DNA of 64,000 nucleotides from Shewanella gelidimarina (lineage in GTDB: Bacteria; Pseudomonadota; Gammaproteobacteria; Enterobacterales; Shewanellaceae), in assembly GCF_023283945.1 (NCBI RefSeq), contig NZ_JAKIKW010000004.1, positions 186,001-250,000 of the forward strand. The letters are read 5' to 3'. Below are positions 26,525-35,471 of this stretch, piece after piece. Position numbers and translations under genes: made by a program. The first letter of the stretch is position 1. Each line of letters starts with the position of its first letter. A model generated the notes under the pieces. It did not search any database. It was not told the origin of the DNA and was given only the letters and a program-made list of their open reading frames with translations.

Positions 26525-27769
26525 ATGACTAAATCACTTTCAACACGGATCTTTATGGGTCTGTTTACCGGTCTGATCCTCGGATCGATTATTCAATATT
26601 CTCTCGCAGATATCAGCTTCTTTAGTGGCACTGTTGTCGATATCGCCTCTGGCGCTGGCACCATGTTTGTCAACATGATCATGATGTTAGTTGTACCGCT
26701 GGTTTTTGTTTCCATTGTATGTGGCGTTTGCGAGCTTAAAGATCTCAACAGTTTTGGTCGCCTGGGCGGAAAAACCTTTGGCTTCTATATCATCAACACG
26801 TTAGTGGCCATTTTTGCGGCTTTGGCGGTAGCCTTGTTATTGTCTCCGGGTAAAGGGGTTGATATGTCTAGCAATGGTGGCGTCGATATTGTCGCGACTG
26901 AGTTGCCAAACTTAGTTCAACTTATCGTCGGCATTGTACCGAGCAATCCAGTAGCGGCCTTTACGTCAGGCAATATGCTGCAAGTTATTTTTATGGCTCT
27001 GCTGCTGGGTGGTGTGATTAAGTCGCTTGGCGAAACCGCTAAAAGCGCAGTCAGTGGCTTTCAGGTTGCTAACAACATCATGATGAAGTTGATTAGTGTG
27101 GTGATGCAGCTTGCACCCATAGGTGTGTTTGCATTAATGCTTAAACTTGGCGCAACTCTCGAAGCTGCCATATTTGGTAGCGTGCTTGAATACCTGGTGG
27201 TTATTTTAAGTTTGCTACTCTTCTGGATTTTTGTGGTATACCCATTTGCGGTAAGCATGTTTACGCCTGTATCGGCAAAAGAGTTCCGCAGTAAGACCCG
27301 TGAACAGATCCTGTTTTCACTATCGACGGCAAGTTCAAATGCAACAATCCCAGTGACGATGCGCACCCTGACGGAAAAGCTTGGTGTTAATCGGGCAGTT
27401 GCTGGATTTGGCGTTCCGCTCGGTGCCACCATGAATATGGGTGGGGTATCAATTTACATCACTATTGCTATTTTCTTTGTCGCAAACGCGTTTGGTGCTC
27501 CAATCGGCATGGATCAGCTTCCTGCACTACTGTTTAGTATTTTCTTGCTCTCTGTTGGCGCTGGTGGCGTTCCTGGAGGCGGAATGGTGATGATTGGTGT
27601 GCTTATCCATCAGATGGGTTTACCGGTCGAAGCATTTGCTATTGTTGCAGCGCTAGACCGTTTAATTGATATGGTACTGACCTCATGTAACGTGGTTGGT
27701 GATACGGCAGTGCTGACCATTGTTGATGAGACTGAAAAGCGTGCTGAAGCTAAATTAGCGACGGTTTAA
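26525..27769 (+). CDS. Dicarboxylate/amino acid:cation symporter (DAACS/GltP type)
   Basis: 414-aa inner-membrane carrier with about eight helices plus two re-entrant loops. Visible signatures are the serine-rich hairpin loop SLSTASSNATIPVTMRTL (near 258-276), GVPLGATMNMGGVSIYI in helix 7 (near 298) and GVPGGGMVMIGVLIHQMG in the second hairpin (near 355), followed by RLIDMVLTSCNVVGDTA. These define the Na+ or H+ coupled glutamate/aspartate/dicarboxylate family. The usual helix-7 N-M-D-G-T is N-M-G-G-V here, so cation coupling and substrate may differ from GltP or DctA. Terminator follows. Confidence 0.9.
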   Translation: MTKSLSTRIFMGLFTGLILGSIIQYSLADISFFSGTVVDIASGAGTMFVNMIMMLVVPLVFVSIVCGVCELKDLNSFGRLGGKTFGFYIINTLVAIFAALAVALLLSPGKGVDMSSNGGVDIVATELPNLVQLIVGIVPSNPVAAFTSGNMLQVIFMALLLGGVIKSLGETAKSAVSGFQVANNIMMKLISVVMQLAPIGVFALMLKLGATLEAAIFGSVLEYLVVILSLLLFWIFVVYPFAVSMFTPVSAKEFRSKTREQILFSLSTASSNATIPVTMRTLTEKLGVNRAVAGFGVPLGATMNMGGVSIYITIAIFFVANAFGAPIGMDQLPALLFSIFLLSVGAGGVPGGGMVMIGVLIHQMGLPVEAFAIVAALDRLIDMVLTSCNVVGDTAVLTIVDETEKRAEAKLATV

Positions 27770-27790
27770 CGCTAAAGGTTATTACATTTA

Positions 27791-27818
27791 AATGTCAGCA
27801 ATTAGCTGGCATTTTTTT
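27791..27818 (+). terminator. Terminator after the DAACS gene
   Basis: AATGTCAGC (27791-27799) pairs with GCTGGCATT (27805-27813, one G-U type pair), followed by a run of T. The stop codon of the convergent gene (27802) lies inside the loop. Confidence 0.83.
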
Positions 27819-28299
27819 GGGTGATATTTTGACACTGATTGAAAAAGGCTTTTAGTTCCGCGGCTTCTGCATCAATATAAAATGTTGCCAACGAACTCCT
27901 TCCTGAGCTCATTGAAACAGCTTCTAACCCTAGATGTAGAGGGTTATTTGACTGGAACTCTTCACGCAGCATTTTACTTTTCTCTGGTTCACAGCCTTCG
28001 GTAGATACAAACGTAGAGGCTGAACCTTGTCCACGCATTTGGCAGTGAATACCATTTAAATTAACAATCAATAAACTGTCATCTGCGTAGTAGGCATAAG
28101 GAGTGCTCGTGGTGAGAATTGTTTTAATCGTGGTATCGATAGCAGTGCAGCTAAGAAGAAGAGTGTTACTTTCTTGTGAAACCAGCAGAGATGAATTTGA
28201 CGCAGATGAGCTAATCATTAAATTGCTATAGGGTTCAGCTTGCGTCATAAAGCTTGGTATAGCGATTAAGATATAAACTAATATATGGAGAGGCTTCAC
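27802..28299 (-). CDS. Secreted protein of unknown function (paralogue of the next gene)
   Basis: 165 aa with a signal peptide (M-K-P-L-H-I-L-V...FMTQA, about 21 residues). I do not recognise a family. It shares a clear pattern with the gene at 28476: L-L-L-S-C, T-I-K-T-I-L, YAYYADDSLLIVNLNGI, G-Q-G-S-A-S-T-F, and L-E-A-V-S-M-S-S-G, so the two arose by duplication. Both keep a few cysteines (three in the mature part here), which suggests a folded periplasmic or surface protein. Convergent with the symporter gene. Confidence 0.68.
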   Translation of the reverse strand: MKPLHILVYILIAIPSFMTQAEPYSNLMISSSASNSSLLVSQESNTLLLSCTAIDTTIKTILTTSTPYAYYADDSLLIVNLNGIHCQMRGQGSASTFVSTEGCEPEKSKMLREEFQSNNPLHLGLEAVSMSSGRSSLATFYIDAEAAELKAFFNQCQNITQKNAS

Positions 28300-28475
28300 T
28301 ATTCGTCCTTGATTTTTAAAGTGCTCATCCTATGAGCGTGTTCTAAGCCGCCGCATACTATCACAGCAGAAATAAATTTGAATAGTTAAGCGATAGAAAC
28401 CGCTGGTTTTATAAAAAATGTTAGTGAATTATGCTATTTGTGTTTCATCTAGGTTGAAGGTGTAGCAAGTCGTGA

Positions 28476-28988
28476 TTAAAAGTTGTTTAAACTTTGCATT
28501 GAAAGTTGTTGGCAGTTTTTTCGTAATTCGAGCATCGCTTTGTCAAGTTGATGAATGTTAAAACTCGCATTACTGCTGATACCAGAACTTAGTGATATAG
28601 CTTCGAGGTTAAGTACGCCATCAACAGAGCTATTGATTTCATCAAGTATGGTAGGCAACTGTTCATTATCACAGTCAAAACAGGATTTAAACATAGAATC
28701 TGAGCCTTCACCACTCAACTGTCGTCTTAAACCATTGAGTTCGAGTATTAGAATACTTGGATCGTCATGGTAGGCATAAAAACTCTGAGTATCTAAGATT
28801 GTTTGTATCTCAGTATTATTCGTATCACATTGAAATAATAATATATTACCATTTTGTACCGTTTGAAGATGGTGTGATTGGACCTGTGATTGGATGTCAC
28901 TTTCTAAAACGAAATCGCCAAAGAATGCTGCATTTGCGGGAAACGCGACAAACAAGCTAAATAAAAGCATAAACGTTTTCAAAATCAT
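28476..28988 (-). CDS. Secreted protein of unknown function (paralogue of the previous gene)
   Basis: 170 aa with signal peptide M-I-L-K-T-F-M-L-L-F-S-L-F-V-A-F-P-A-N-A. Shared blocks with its neighbour are ILLFQCDTNNTEIQTIL, YAYHDDPSILILELNGLRRQ, GEGSDSMF and LEAISLSSG. Function unknown. The two genes are tandem on the minus strand with a 176-bp gap and could be one transcript or two. Confidence 0.68.
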   Translation of the reverse strand: MILKTFMLLFSLFVAFPANAAFFGDFVLESDIQSQVQSHHLQTVQNGNILLFQCDTNNTEIQTILDTQSFYAYHDDPSILILELNGLRRQLSGEGSDSMFKSCFDCDNEQLPTILDEINSSVDGVLNLEAISLSSGISSNASFNIHQLDKAMLELRKNCQQLSMQSLNNF

Positions 28989-29519
28989 GTCCTATTAGGT
29001 AAATATATATTGCAAGGGAAAGTAAGAATTTTCAGCTGAATACAGCACGGCGCACTGTATCAGTTGTTATAGATGTTATCTAGCTGTGTGCGTCACAATA
29101 ATGTCACTGGTCGTTTTTTTGACGAAATAAAGTGAATATCTTATTGATAGCTCTTTAAATTATGACTAATTCAAATGAAAGTCGGCTTGTCGTGTCACTT
29201 AGAAGATACTTGTTGCTGCATTGTTGATTTTCTTTGTAGGATGAAGCGCTAGGGTTAATGTGCCGAAAGCCTCGTAGAAGTCGAGAATATTCAAAGTAAC
29301 CGGAAATGACTTTATGACGGGTAATGCGGCTTCTCAAGATGATTAGGATTGGTTTAATCATCGAAGTCACATTGATAAGTTTAAGTTATAGCAGAATGTT
29401 CGGATCTATACGGATCTATATTGGACCTGAATAGAGGCGGGTTTTACTATGCTGACAAGGTGGAGAGCTCTCTACCTAAGTAGAGAGCATTAACTGTAAA
29501 TGCTCAATAATAGTGAAGT
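28989..29519. other. 531-bp intergenic region
   Basis: No gene seen. It contains a perfect 9-bp hairpin GCTCTCTAC-ctaa-GTAGAGAGC (29467-29488) just past the end of the response-regulator gene on the minus strand, which may be its transcription end although no T run follows, and a short direct duplication of CGGATCTATA near 29400-29420. Confidence 0.5.
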
Positions 29520-30899
29520 CTATTTCTCTTGCTTAAGTCGTCGACTTAACGCGCTTTGGCTTATGCCGAGCATTCTTGCCGCTGCAGTTTGGCTATTGGC
29601 TGTGCGGCTCATAGCTTCGTTAATCAGTGCGTCGCCCATCTGCGCTAATGTTGGCAGCTCTTTTGGAAAAACCAACTGGCATTTATCATCGGGAGCGACT
29701 TTATTGAGATTTATGGCCTCCATAAAGGGGGTAATATTGAGTTGAATACCATCGCTTCTACTGACCGCATCAAACACCATTCCCTTAAGTTCGTGTAAGT
29801 TGCCAGGAAACTCATACTCGGCTAATTGTGCGGCAAGGCTGCTGGGTTGTTGTGGTCTAGACAAGTTCATCTCATCCGCTGCTAGGGTGATGAAGTGATT
29901 AATCAACATGAACAGGTCGAGTCGACGTTGCCTTAATGGTGGCAGCTTTATGGTGTGAGATCGTAACCGGTATAGGAGATCGTTTCGAAACTTACCGGAT
30001 TTGCTTAGCGCGAGCAGATCATGCTGTGTCGAGGTGATGATTTTACACAGTACTGGATAGGCTTTATCACTGCCAATTGGATAGTATTGTTTATGCTCAA
30101 TCACATCGACCAGCTTTGCTTGTGCTTCTATGGGTAAGTCACCAATCTCATTCAAATACAGTAAGCCAGATTGCACTTGATGTAATACACCCGCTTGCGC
30201 GCTGACTTGGCCATTGTCGAGGGTTTTGATCTGCCCAAATAGTTGCAGTTCAAACGCAGAGGTGCTTATTCCAACAAGGTTAACATTAACAAATGGCGCG
30301 TCAGGGCAGCAGAGTAGATGGCCTGATTTGGCGAATTCATCTTTACCAGTACCGCTTTCTCCTTGGATCAGGATTGGCTCTGGGCTTGGTGCAACGGCTT
30401 CAAAGTAACGAAACTGATCGATCAAGGCGGGTTCGCAAGTCAGAATATTATTGAACGCTTCGGGCTGACTTAGGGTTTTACTTAGAAAGCTCTCTTTTAT
30501 TCTTAAATAATTGCGTTCCAGCCCAACAACCTCTAAGGCACGACGAACGGTTCTGGCCAGATCATCGACATTGTCGGTTTTAATAAAATAATCGTACGCG
30601 CCATGTTTAATGCAGCGGACTGCAGTATCGACTTCATTAACGCCAGTGACAATGATGACCCGCGTATTAGGGAACGCATTGCGGATCATATCTAACAGCT
30701 CTTCACCGGAGTGAAATGGCATCGTCAGATCCAGTAACACCAAAGCGTAGTCACTCACCTCAAGACGGTTCATCACTTGTCTGCTATCAACACAAGTATC
30801 AATTTTTGCTTCGGGCACTAACCGATTGAGCGTAATTGATAAGGTGCGCAACCAAGATGCTTCATCGTCGACAAGTAGGATATTTCTGGCAAGTTTCAC
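29520..30899 (-). CDS. NtrC-like response regulator with degenerate AAA+ domain
   Basis: 459 aa: receiver domain (1-120, phospho-acceptor Asp57 in LVLLDLTMP), AAA+ domain (about 145-375), and a Fis-type helix-turn-helix (430-457, AAARMLGISQSALSRRLK). Walker A is GESGTGKD (180-187), but the sigma-54 contact loop is gone: where ELFGHEKGAFTGA is expected the sequence is ELQLFGQIKTLDNGQ (217-231). Walker B has Asn250 in place of the usual Asp (LYLNEIGD), and the GNVRELRN motif is GNLHELKG. It should bind DNA in response to phosphorylation but probably cannot open sigma-54 promoters. The start overlaps the kinase stop by four bases. Confidence 0.88.
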   Translation of the reverse strand: MKLARNILLVDDEASWLRTLSITLNRLVPEAKIDTCVDSRQVMNRLEVSDYALVLLDLTMPFHSGEELLDMIRNAFPNTRVIIVTGVNEVDTAVRCIKHGAYDYFIKTDNVDDLARTVRRALEVVGLERNYLRIKESFLSKTLSQPEAFNNILTCEPALIDQFRYFEAVAPSPEPILIQGESGTGKDEFAKSGHLLCCPDAPFVNVNLVGISTSAFELQLFGQIKTLDNGQVSAQAGVLHQVQSGLLYLNEIGDLPIEAQAKLVDVIEHKQYYPIGSDKAYPVLCKIITSTQHDLLALSKSGKFRNDLLYRLRSHTIKLPPLRQRRLDLFMLINHFITLAADEMNLSRPQQPSSLAAQLAEYEFPGNLHELKGMVFDAVSRSDGIQLNITPFMEAINLNKVAPDDKCQLVFPKELPTLAQMGDALINEAMSRTANSQTAAARMLGISQSALSRRLKQEK

Positions 30900-32908
30900 G
30901 TTTGAGACTCCAATGGAAAACGAAGGGTAATGACCGTACCTTGGCCAATACGTGATTCAATCTGCATATCGGCTTTATGCTCTTTAATAATACGGCTACA
31001 AACGGATAAACCTAGACCACTGCCACCACTTGAGCGTCTGGTTGTGAAAAATGGCTCGGTGATCCGTTGCAGTGTGGCTCTGTCCATTCCTTGGCCTTTA
31101 TCGATCACCGTCAGGCAAGCAAACTGCTCCTCTACGCTGGTCTTTATCAAGATATGTTGGTCATGCTCATAAGTCTCGGCATCAAGTTCAATGGCATGGC
31201 TGGCATTTTGAATCAAGTTAATCAGCACTTGGTTGAGTTGCTGTGCATCACCTTTAATGATTGGGCTTGGATTGTGCAGTTCAGTGGCGACATTCAAAAG
31301 TTTTATTTGGTTAGCGGTTAAGCGTAAAGAGACCTGTACCACCTCATTAAGTGCGATAGCTTGATATGCATCGGTGAGCGTTGGCAAAGCGTAACGTTTT
31401 AGGTCACTCACAATGCGGCTAATTCGCCCAGCGCCTTCAAGGATAGATTGACTGCTCAAACTGAGCTCTGCCATGGCGGATGTAGGTTCTAGACCGGCAA
31501 TATTCCAAAATGGATTCTGTTTTTGATAGCTATCAGCGGCGCTTGAAAGGTCGGCGAGAGCATCATTAATAAACGCAATGGAGTGGACGATGATACCGGT
31601 GGGATTATTAATTTCATGCGCGATACCCGCGGATAGCTCACCGAGTGAGGCCAGCCTACTGGCTTCGTTATTGGCTTGGCGCAGTCGCTGCTGTTCTGTA
31701 GTTTCTTCAAGTAAGATAACTGCTTGATTATCACCGATAGGATGCAGCTGTAGCTGCCAATATTGATTTTCAATCATCATATCGGCAATGGTCGATTTAT
31801 CCGTATCGAGTGCTTCAATCAAGGTGGGGTAAAGCGCAAAAGGTTGGCCATCTTCATAGTGAAACAGAGGGTTGCTCAGCAGCTGGTTATTGTCGTTGCT
31901 CCATAAGCACTCGCCCTCTCGATTGAATAGAGTGACCCCATGAGGAATGCCATCTAACACCGATTGGAACTGTTTAGAGAGATTAGATATGGCAGTTTCT
32001 GCTTTTTTTCGCTGTGCTAATTCAAGGTTTAGCGCTGTGGTGCGTCTGCGTAAGTTCAGACTAATGTAACCCGTCAGCAACATGCCTATGGCAGAGATAA
32101 GGCTGATGAAAATCGCCAACGACAGTATTTTTTGTTGGGCAGAGTTAAGATCCACTTTCTCGCGGCCGGTACCAAACCACTTATTGACGAGGCGGTCGTA
32201 TTCCCCTGACAGTTTTAGCTGCCTTAATGCATCATTAATTTTATCCATTAACAGGGCATTCTTATGGTTGCTTATAAAATTAAACGCGCCATAAATCAGT
32301 GGATCGCTTGAACTACGAATCGAGGGGTATAAAGGCATTAATCGTCTTGCGACAAAATTTTCGGCAATCACCACATCGACTTTGCCTTTTATTAATAGCT
32401 GAAAACCCGTTTCATAAAGATCGACATCGACTCTTTTAAAATTTTGCAGTTTTCCTGATATGTACACATCGACACAAGCGCCTTTTTTAATGGCAACACG
32501 TTTCCCTTTTAAGTCGTTCCAGCCGTTAATAAACGACTTTCCTTGCAGGGTGTAGGCTTTTGCATGGGTGGCATAAATGGGATCTGATTGGCTGAGATCA
32601 CGATCGATCGTCACCGGGCTCACCACGGCAATCACATCAATCAATGATTCAGGATTGTGTACATCGGCAAGTAATTGCTGAAATGTCTTGCGTCTAACGA
32701 CGATGCGCTTGCCTATTAGTTGACCAATTCTATCCATCAATTCTAGGTTGAAGCCCTGTTCGACCCCATTATTACGCCACTCTAGCGGAGCTGTTTTTGA
32801 GTGAACTCCAAAGACAATACTTTGCTTTTCATGGGGGGCTGCGGCCTGTGCAATGAGAGGAAGAGTCAAAAGGCTGAGAGTGCAAAATAAGTTAACTAAT
32901 ATTTTCAT
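30896..32908 (-). CDS. Sensor histidine kinase with periplasmic solute-binding domain
   Basis: 670 aa. Signal peptide (MKILVNLFCTLSLLTLPLIAQA), one SBP_bac_3 amino-acid-binding-type domain in the periplasm (about 25-245), a membrane helix near 260-283, a PAS-like segment (FQSVLDGIPHGVTLFNREGE), HisKA with phospho-acceptor His431 in LSAGIAHEINNPTG, and HATPase with LINLIQNASHAIE, GQGMD and SGGSGLGLSVC. The periplasmic domain likely senses a small solute. It is co-translated with the response regulator downstream (ATGA overlap at 30896-30899) and is divergent from fccA, so control of fumarate reductase or of dicarboxylate use is an attractive inference. Confidence 0.9.
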   Translation of the reverse strand: MKILVNLFCTLSLLTLPLIAQAAAPHEKQSIVFGVHSKTAPLEWRNNGVEQGFNLELMDRIGQLIGKRIVVRRKTFQQLLADVHNPESLIDVIAVVSPVTIDRDLSQSDPIYATHAKAYTLQGKSFINGWNDLKGKRVAIKKGACVDVYISGKLQNFKRVDVDLYETGFQLLIKGKVDVVIAENFVARRLMPLYPSIRSSSDPLIYGAFNFISNHKNALLMDKINDALRQLKLSGEYDRLVNKWFGTGREKVDLNSAQQKILSLAIFISLISAIGMLLTGYISLNLRRRTTALNLELAQRKKAETAISNLSKQFQSVLDGIPHGVTLFNREGECLWSNDNNQLLSNPLFHYEDGQPFALYPTLIEALDTDKSTIADMMIENQYWQLQLHPIGDNQAVILLEETTEQQRLRQANNEASRLASLGELSAGIAHEINNPTGIIVHSIAFINDALADLSSAADSYQKQNPFWNIAGLEPTSAMAELSLSSQSILEGAGRISRIVSDLKRYALPTLTDAYQAIALNEVVQVSLRLTANQIKLLNVATELHNPSPIIKGDAQQLNQVLINLIQNASHAIELDAETYEHDQHILIKTSVEEQFACLTVIDKGQGMDRATLQRITEPFFTTRRSSGGSGLGLSVCSRIIKEHKADMQIESRIGQGTVITLRFPLESQT

Positions 32909-33111
32909 AAGCCAATTTTAGCATGCGCTTATAGAGCATAACTGTGCTGAGATTCTCGCTTTAACTACCTATTTACATGTCGTTTGGCTATACATCACGT
33001 TAGGTGTTCAGCTTTATGCACTCTATTTAGCTACGCAGAGGTTTCTACTGTCTATCATTAACTAAAATAGTTGGGTGCTGTCGGCATTGATGTGTGAGCG
33101 GGATAACATAG

Positions 33112-33164
33112 AGTTATGCATTTTTGCATAACTGACCATGCAGTTATGCATCTTTGCATGAGCT
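33112..33164. promoter_or_regulatory. Two palindromes, 30 bp apart, between the two-component genes and fccA
   Basis: First: AGTTATGCA-tttt-TGCATAACT (33112-33133), a perfect 9-bp inverted repeat. Second: AGTTATGCA (33142-33150) with an imperfect right arm TGCATGAGCT (33155-33164). The left arms are exactly 30 bp apart, close to three helical turns. Their position in the divergent intergenic region (32909-33348) suggests operators for the neighbouring response regulator. A TGTGA-N6-TAACA sequence (33093-33108), similar to a CRP site, lies just upstream. Confidence 0.6.
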
Positions 33165-33348
33165 GTTTTACAGGCTGTGATCAAGTGTTCAGTTTAGCGT
33201 TGTTATCACGGGATTCAGTTGAGCAACGCCTGTATTAGCCGCAATATAGTGATGAATTTAAAAATTAACGACAACACTTTTGATTGTCGAAATTATTGTG
33301 ATGACTTTTGTTCGCTGCGATGCAGTTGGGTAAAGGTGAGGATTTGAG

Positions 33349-35139
33349 ATGAAAAACTTTAAGAAAGCAGTGTGTATTGCCACACTTCTCGGCTCAACAG
33401 GCTTCATGGCAAGCGCAATTGCCGCTGACAACTTGGCAGAATTCCACGGTGAAAACCAAGAGTGTGATAGCTGCCACATGCCAGATGGTGAGCTATCAAA
33501 CGATAGCTTAACTTTCGAGAACGCTCAGTGCGTATCTTGTCACGGCACGCTAGAAGAAGTCGCTGAAGAAACCAAACATGAGCACTACAATGCCCATGAC
33601 TCTCATTTCCCTGGCGAAGTGGCTTGTACCTCTTGTCACAGCGCTCACGAAAAATCGATGGTTTACTGTGATTCTTGCCATAGCTTCGATTTTGATATGC
33701 CGTACACAAAGAAATGGGAACGTAACGAACCTAGCATTAAAGAAATGTTGAAAGACAAGTCTGAACGTCAGGCGGCCCTTGCTGCAGCGCCTCGTGACAC
33801 AGTTGATGTTGTGATTGTTGGTTCAGGTGGCGCAGGTTTCTCTGCTGCTGTCTCTGCGGTTGATAACGGCGCTAAAGTTATCCTTGTTGAAAAAGAGCCA
33901 GTCATTGGTGGTAACGCTAAGTTAGCCGCAGGTGGCATGAACGCCGCTTGGACTGATCAGCAAAAAGCCAAAGGTATTAAAGATAGCGTTGAATTGATGG
34001 TTAAAGACACCATGAAAGGCGGCCGTGACTTAAACGACCCAGCGCTAGTTGAAGTTCTAACATCTCACTCTAAAGCGTCGGTTGATTGGTTAACAGGCAT
34101 GGGTGCTGATTTAAATGACGTAGGTCGTATGGGTGGCGCATCAGTTAACCGTTCTCACCGTCCAACGGGTGGCGCTGGTGTAGGTGCTCACGTTATTCAA
34201 GTGCTTTTTGATAATGCTGTTAAGCGCGATATTGATATGCGCATGAACACTCGCGGTATTGAAATCCTAAAAGACGATGAAGGCAATGTTAAAGGCCTAC
34301 TCGTTAAAGGCATGTATAAAGGCTACTACTGGATCAAAGCAGATGCTGTTGTATTAGCAACAGGTGGTTTCGCTAAGAACAACGAGCGTGTAGCAAAACT
34401 TGATCCTAAGTTAAAAGGCTTTATTTCAACTAACCAACCAGGTGCTACTGGTGACGGTATCGATGTTGCGGAAAATGCAGGTGCAGCTACGGTTGACCTT
34501 CAGTACATCCAAGCTCACCCAACACTTTCTGTTAAAGGTGGTGTGATGGTAACTGAAGCGGTACGTGGTAATGGTGCAATCTTGGTTAACCGCGAAGGTA
34601 AGCGCTTCGTCAACGAAATCACTACACGTGATAAGGCTTCAGCAGCTATCTTGAACCAAACTGGTAAGTCTGCGTTCCTAATCTTTGATGACTCAGTCCG
34701 TAAGTCACTAAGCAAGATTGATAAGTATATCGGTCTAGGTGTTGTACCAAGTGCTGATTCGCTAGTTAAGCTTGGCAAGTTAGAGAGCATCGATGGAAAA
34801 GCACTGACTGAAACTGTCGCTCGTTACAACACTCTTGTGACTAGTGGTAAAGATACTGACTTTGCACGTCCAAACCTACCTCGTGCATTGAACGAAGGTA
34901 ACTACTACGCAATTGAAGTGACTCCTGGTGTTCACCACACTATGGGCGGCGTGATGATTGATTCTAAGTCTGAAATTATGGACGCTAAGAAGCAAGTTAT
35001 CCCTGGTCTATACGGCGCTGGTGAAGTGACTGGTGGTGTTCACGGTGCTAACCGCCTAGGTGGTAACGCAATCTCTGACATCGTCACCTTCGGTAGAATG
35101 GCTGGTGAGAACGCAGCGATTTACTCTAAGAAAAACTAA
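33349..35139 (+). CDS. fccA: Periplasmic flavocytochrome c fumarate reductase
   Basis: 596 aa, soluble tetraheme fumarate reductase of Shewanella that accepts electrons from CymA and is the terminal reductase for fumarate respiration in the periplasm. Signal peptide to residue 25 (cleavage before ADNLAEF). Four haem motifs: CDSCH 39-43, CVSCH 61-65, CTSCH 93-97, CDSCH 107-111. Then the flavin domain: [32 protein letters not shown], and the catalytic EITTRDKAS with Arg427, which is Arg402 of the mature protein, the known proton-donor position. C-terminal [13 protein letters not shown] closes the FAD site. Monocistronic, with a terminator downstream and divergent two-component genes upstream. 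Confidence 0.96.
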   Translation: MKNFKKAVCIATLLGSTGFMASAIAADNLAEFHGENQECDSCHMPDGELSNDSLTFENAQCVSCHGTLEEVAEETKHEHYNAHDSHFPGEVACTSCHSAHEKSMVYCDSCHSFDFDMPYTKKWERNEPSIKEMLKDKSERQAALAAAPRDTVDVVIVGSGGAGFSAAVSAVDNGAKVILVEKEPVIGGNAKLAAGGMNAAWTDQQKAKGIKDSVELMVKDTMKGGRDLNDPALVEVLTSHSKASVDWLTGMGADLNDVGRMGGASVNRSHRPTGGAGVGAHVIQVLFDNAVKRDIDMRMNTRGIEILKDDEGNVKGLLVKGMYKGYYWIKADAVVLATGGFAKNNERVAKLDPKLKGFISTNQPGATGDGIDVAENAGAATVDLQYIQAHPTLSVKGGVMVTEAVRGNGAILVNREGKRFVNEITTRDKASAAILNQTGKSAFLIFDDSVRKSLSKIDKYIGLGVVPSADSLVKLGKLESIDGKALTETVARYNTLVTSGKDTDFARPNLPRALNEGNYYAIEVTPGVHHTMGGVMIDSKSEIMDAKKQVIPGLYGAGEVTGGVHGANRLGGNAISDIVTFGRMAGENAAIYSKKN

Positions 35140-35160
35140 CTTTTAGTTACTCTTAATATG

Positions 35161-35192
35161 AAGCCTTCATCTTATGGATGAGGGCTTTTTTG
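35161..35192 (+). terminator. Terminator after fccA
   Basis: AAGCCTTCATC (35161-35171) pairs with GATGAGGGCTT (35177-35187; one G-U pair) and is followed by a T run. Confidence 0.85.
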
Positions 35193-35246
35193 TATCTGCA
35201 ACTTTTGTAATCAGTTGCTTAAAGGGCTAGAGATATCAAGCTGCGC

Positions 35247-35471
35247 TTAATAAAAGTCGCGAGCTTCCAGCTCACACTCGGCCAAAAGGGGATCAACAGC
35301 AATCCCCTCTTGGATCAACCGTGCCGCCCCGACGAAGTTACATGCATTAAGTACAGGCCTCATACTCCAATAAAAATCGCCTAACGGCTCAGATGGTACA
35401 TCCATGTACCCCCGAGCCTGAACCATCATCCATGATGGTTCCACGGCATTTTCATCTACGTACTTCGGCAA
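35247..35471 (-). pseudogene. Possible C-terminal remnant of a repeated protein gene
   Basis: An open frame of about 74 codons (TTG at 35471; open back to 35531 without a good start) reads like a piece of a real protein: KLPKYVDENAVEPSWMM, then ACNFVGAARLIQEGIAVDPL and ECELEARDFY. Its last 25-30 codons coincide with a sequence element that is repeated in inverted orientation at 36435-36545, where the frame is broken. I do not recognise the family. It could be a short gene, but lack of a start and the repeat overlap favour a remnant. Confidence 0.35.

Noticed and set aside
33093-33108. lac-operator-like TGTGAGCGGGATAACA
   Set aside because: No LacI-type gene is near; a CRP-like half-match is the simpler reading and even that is weak.
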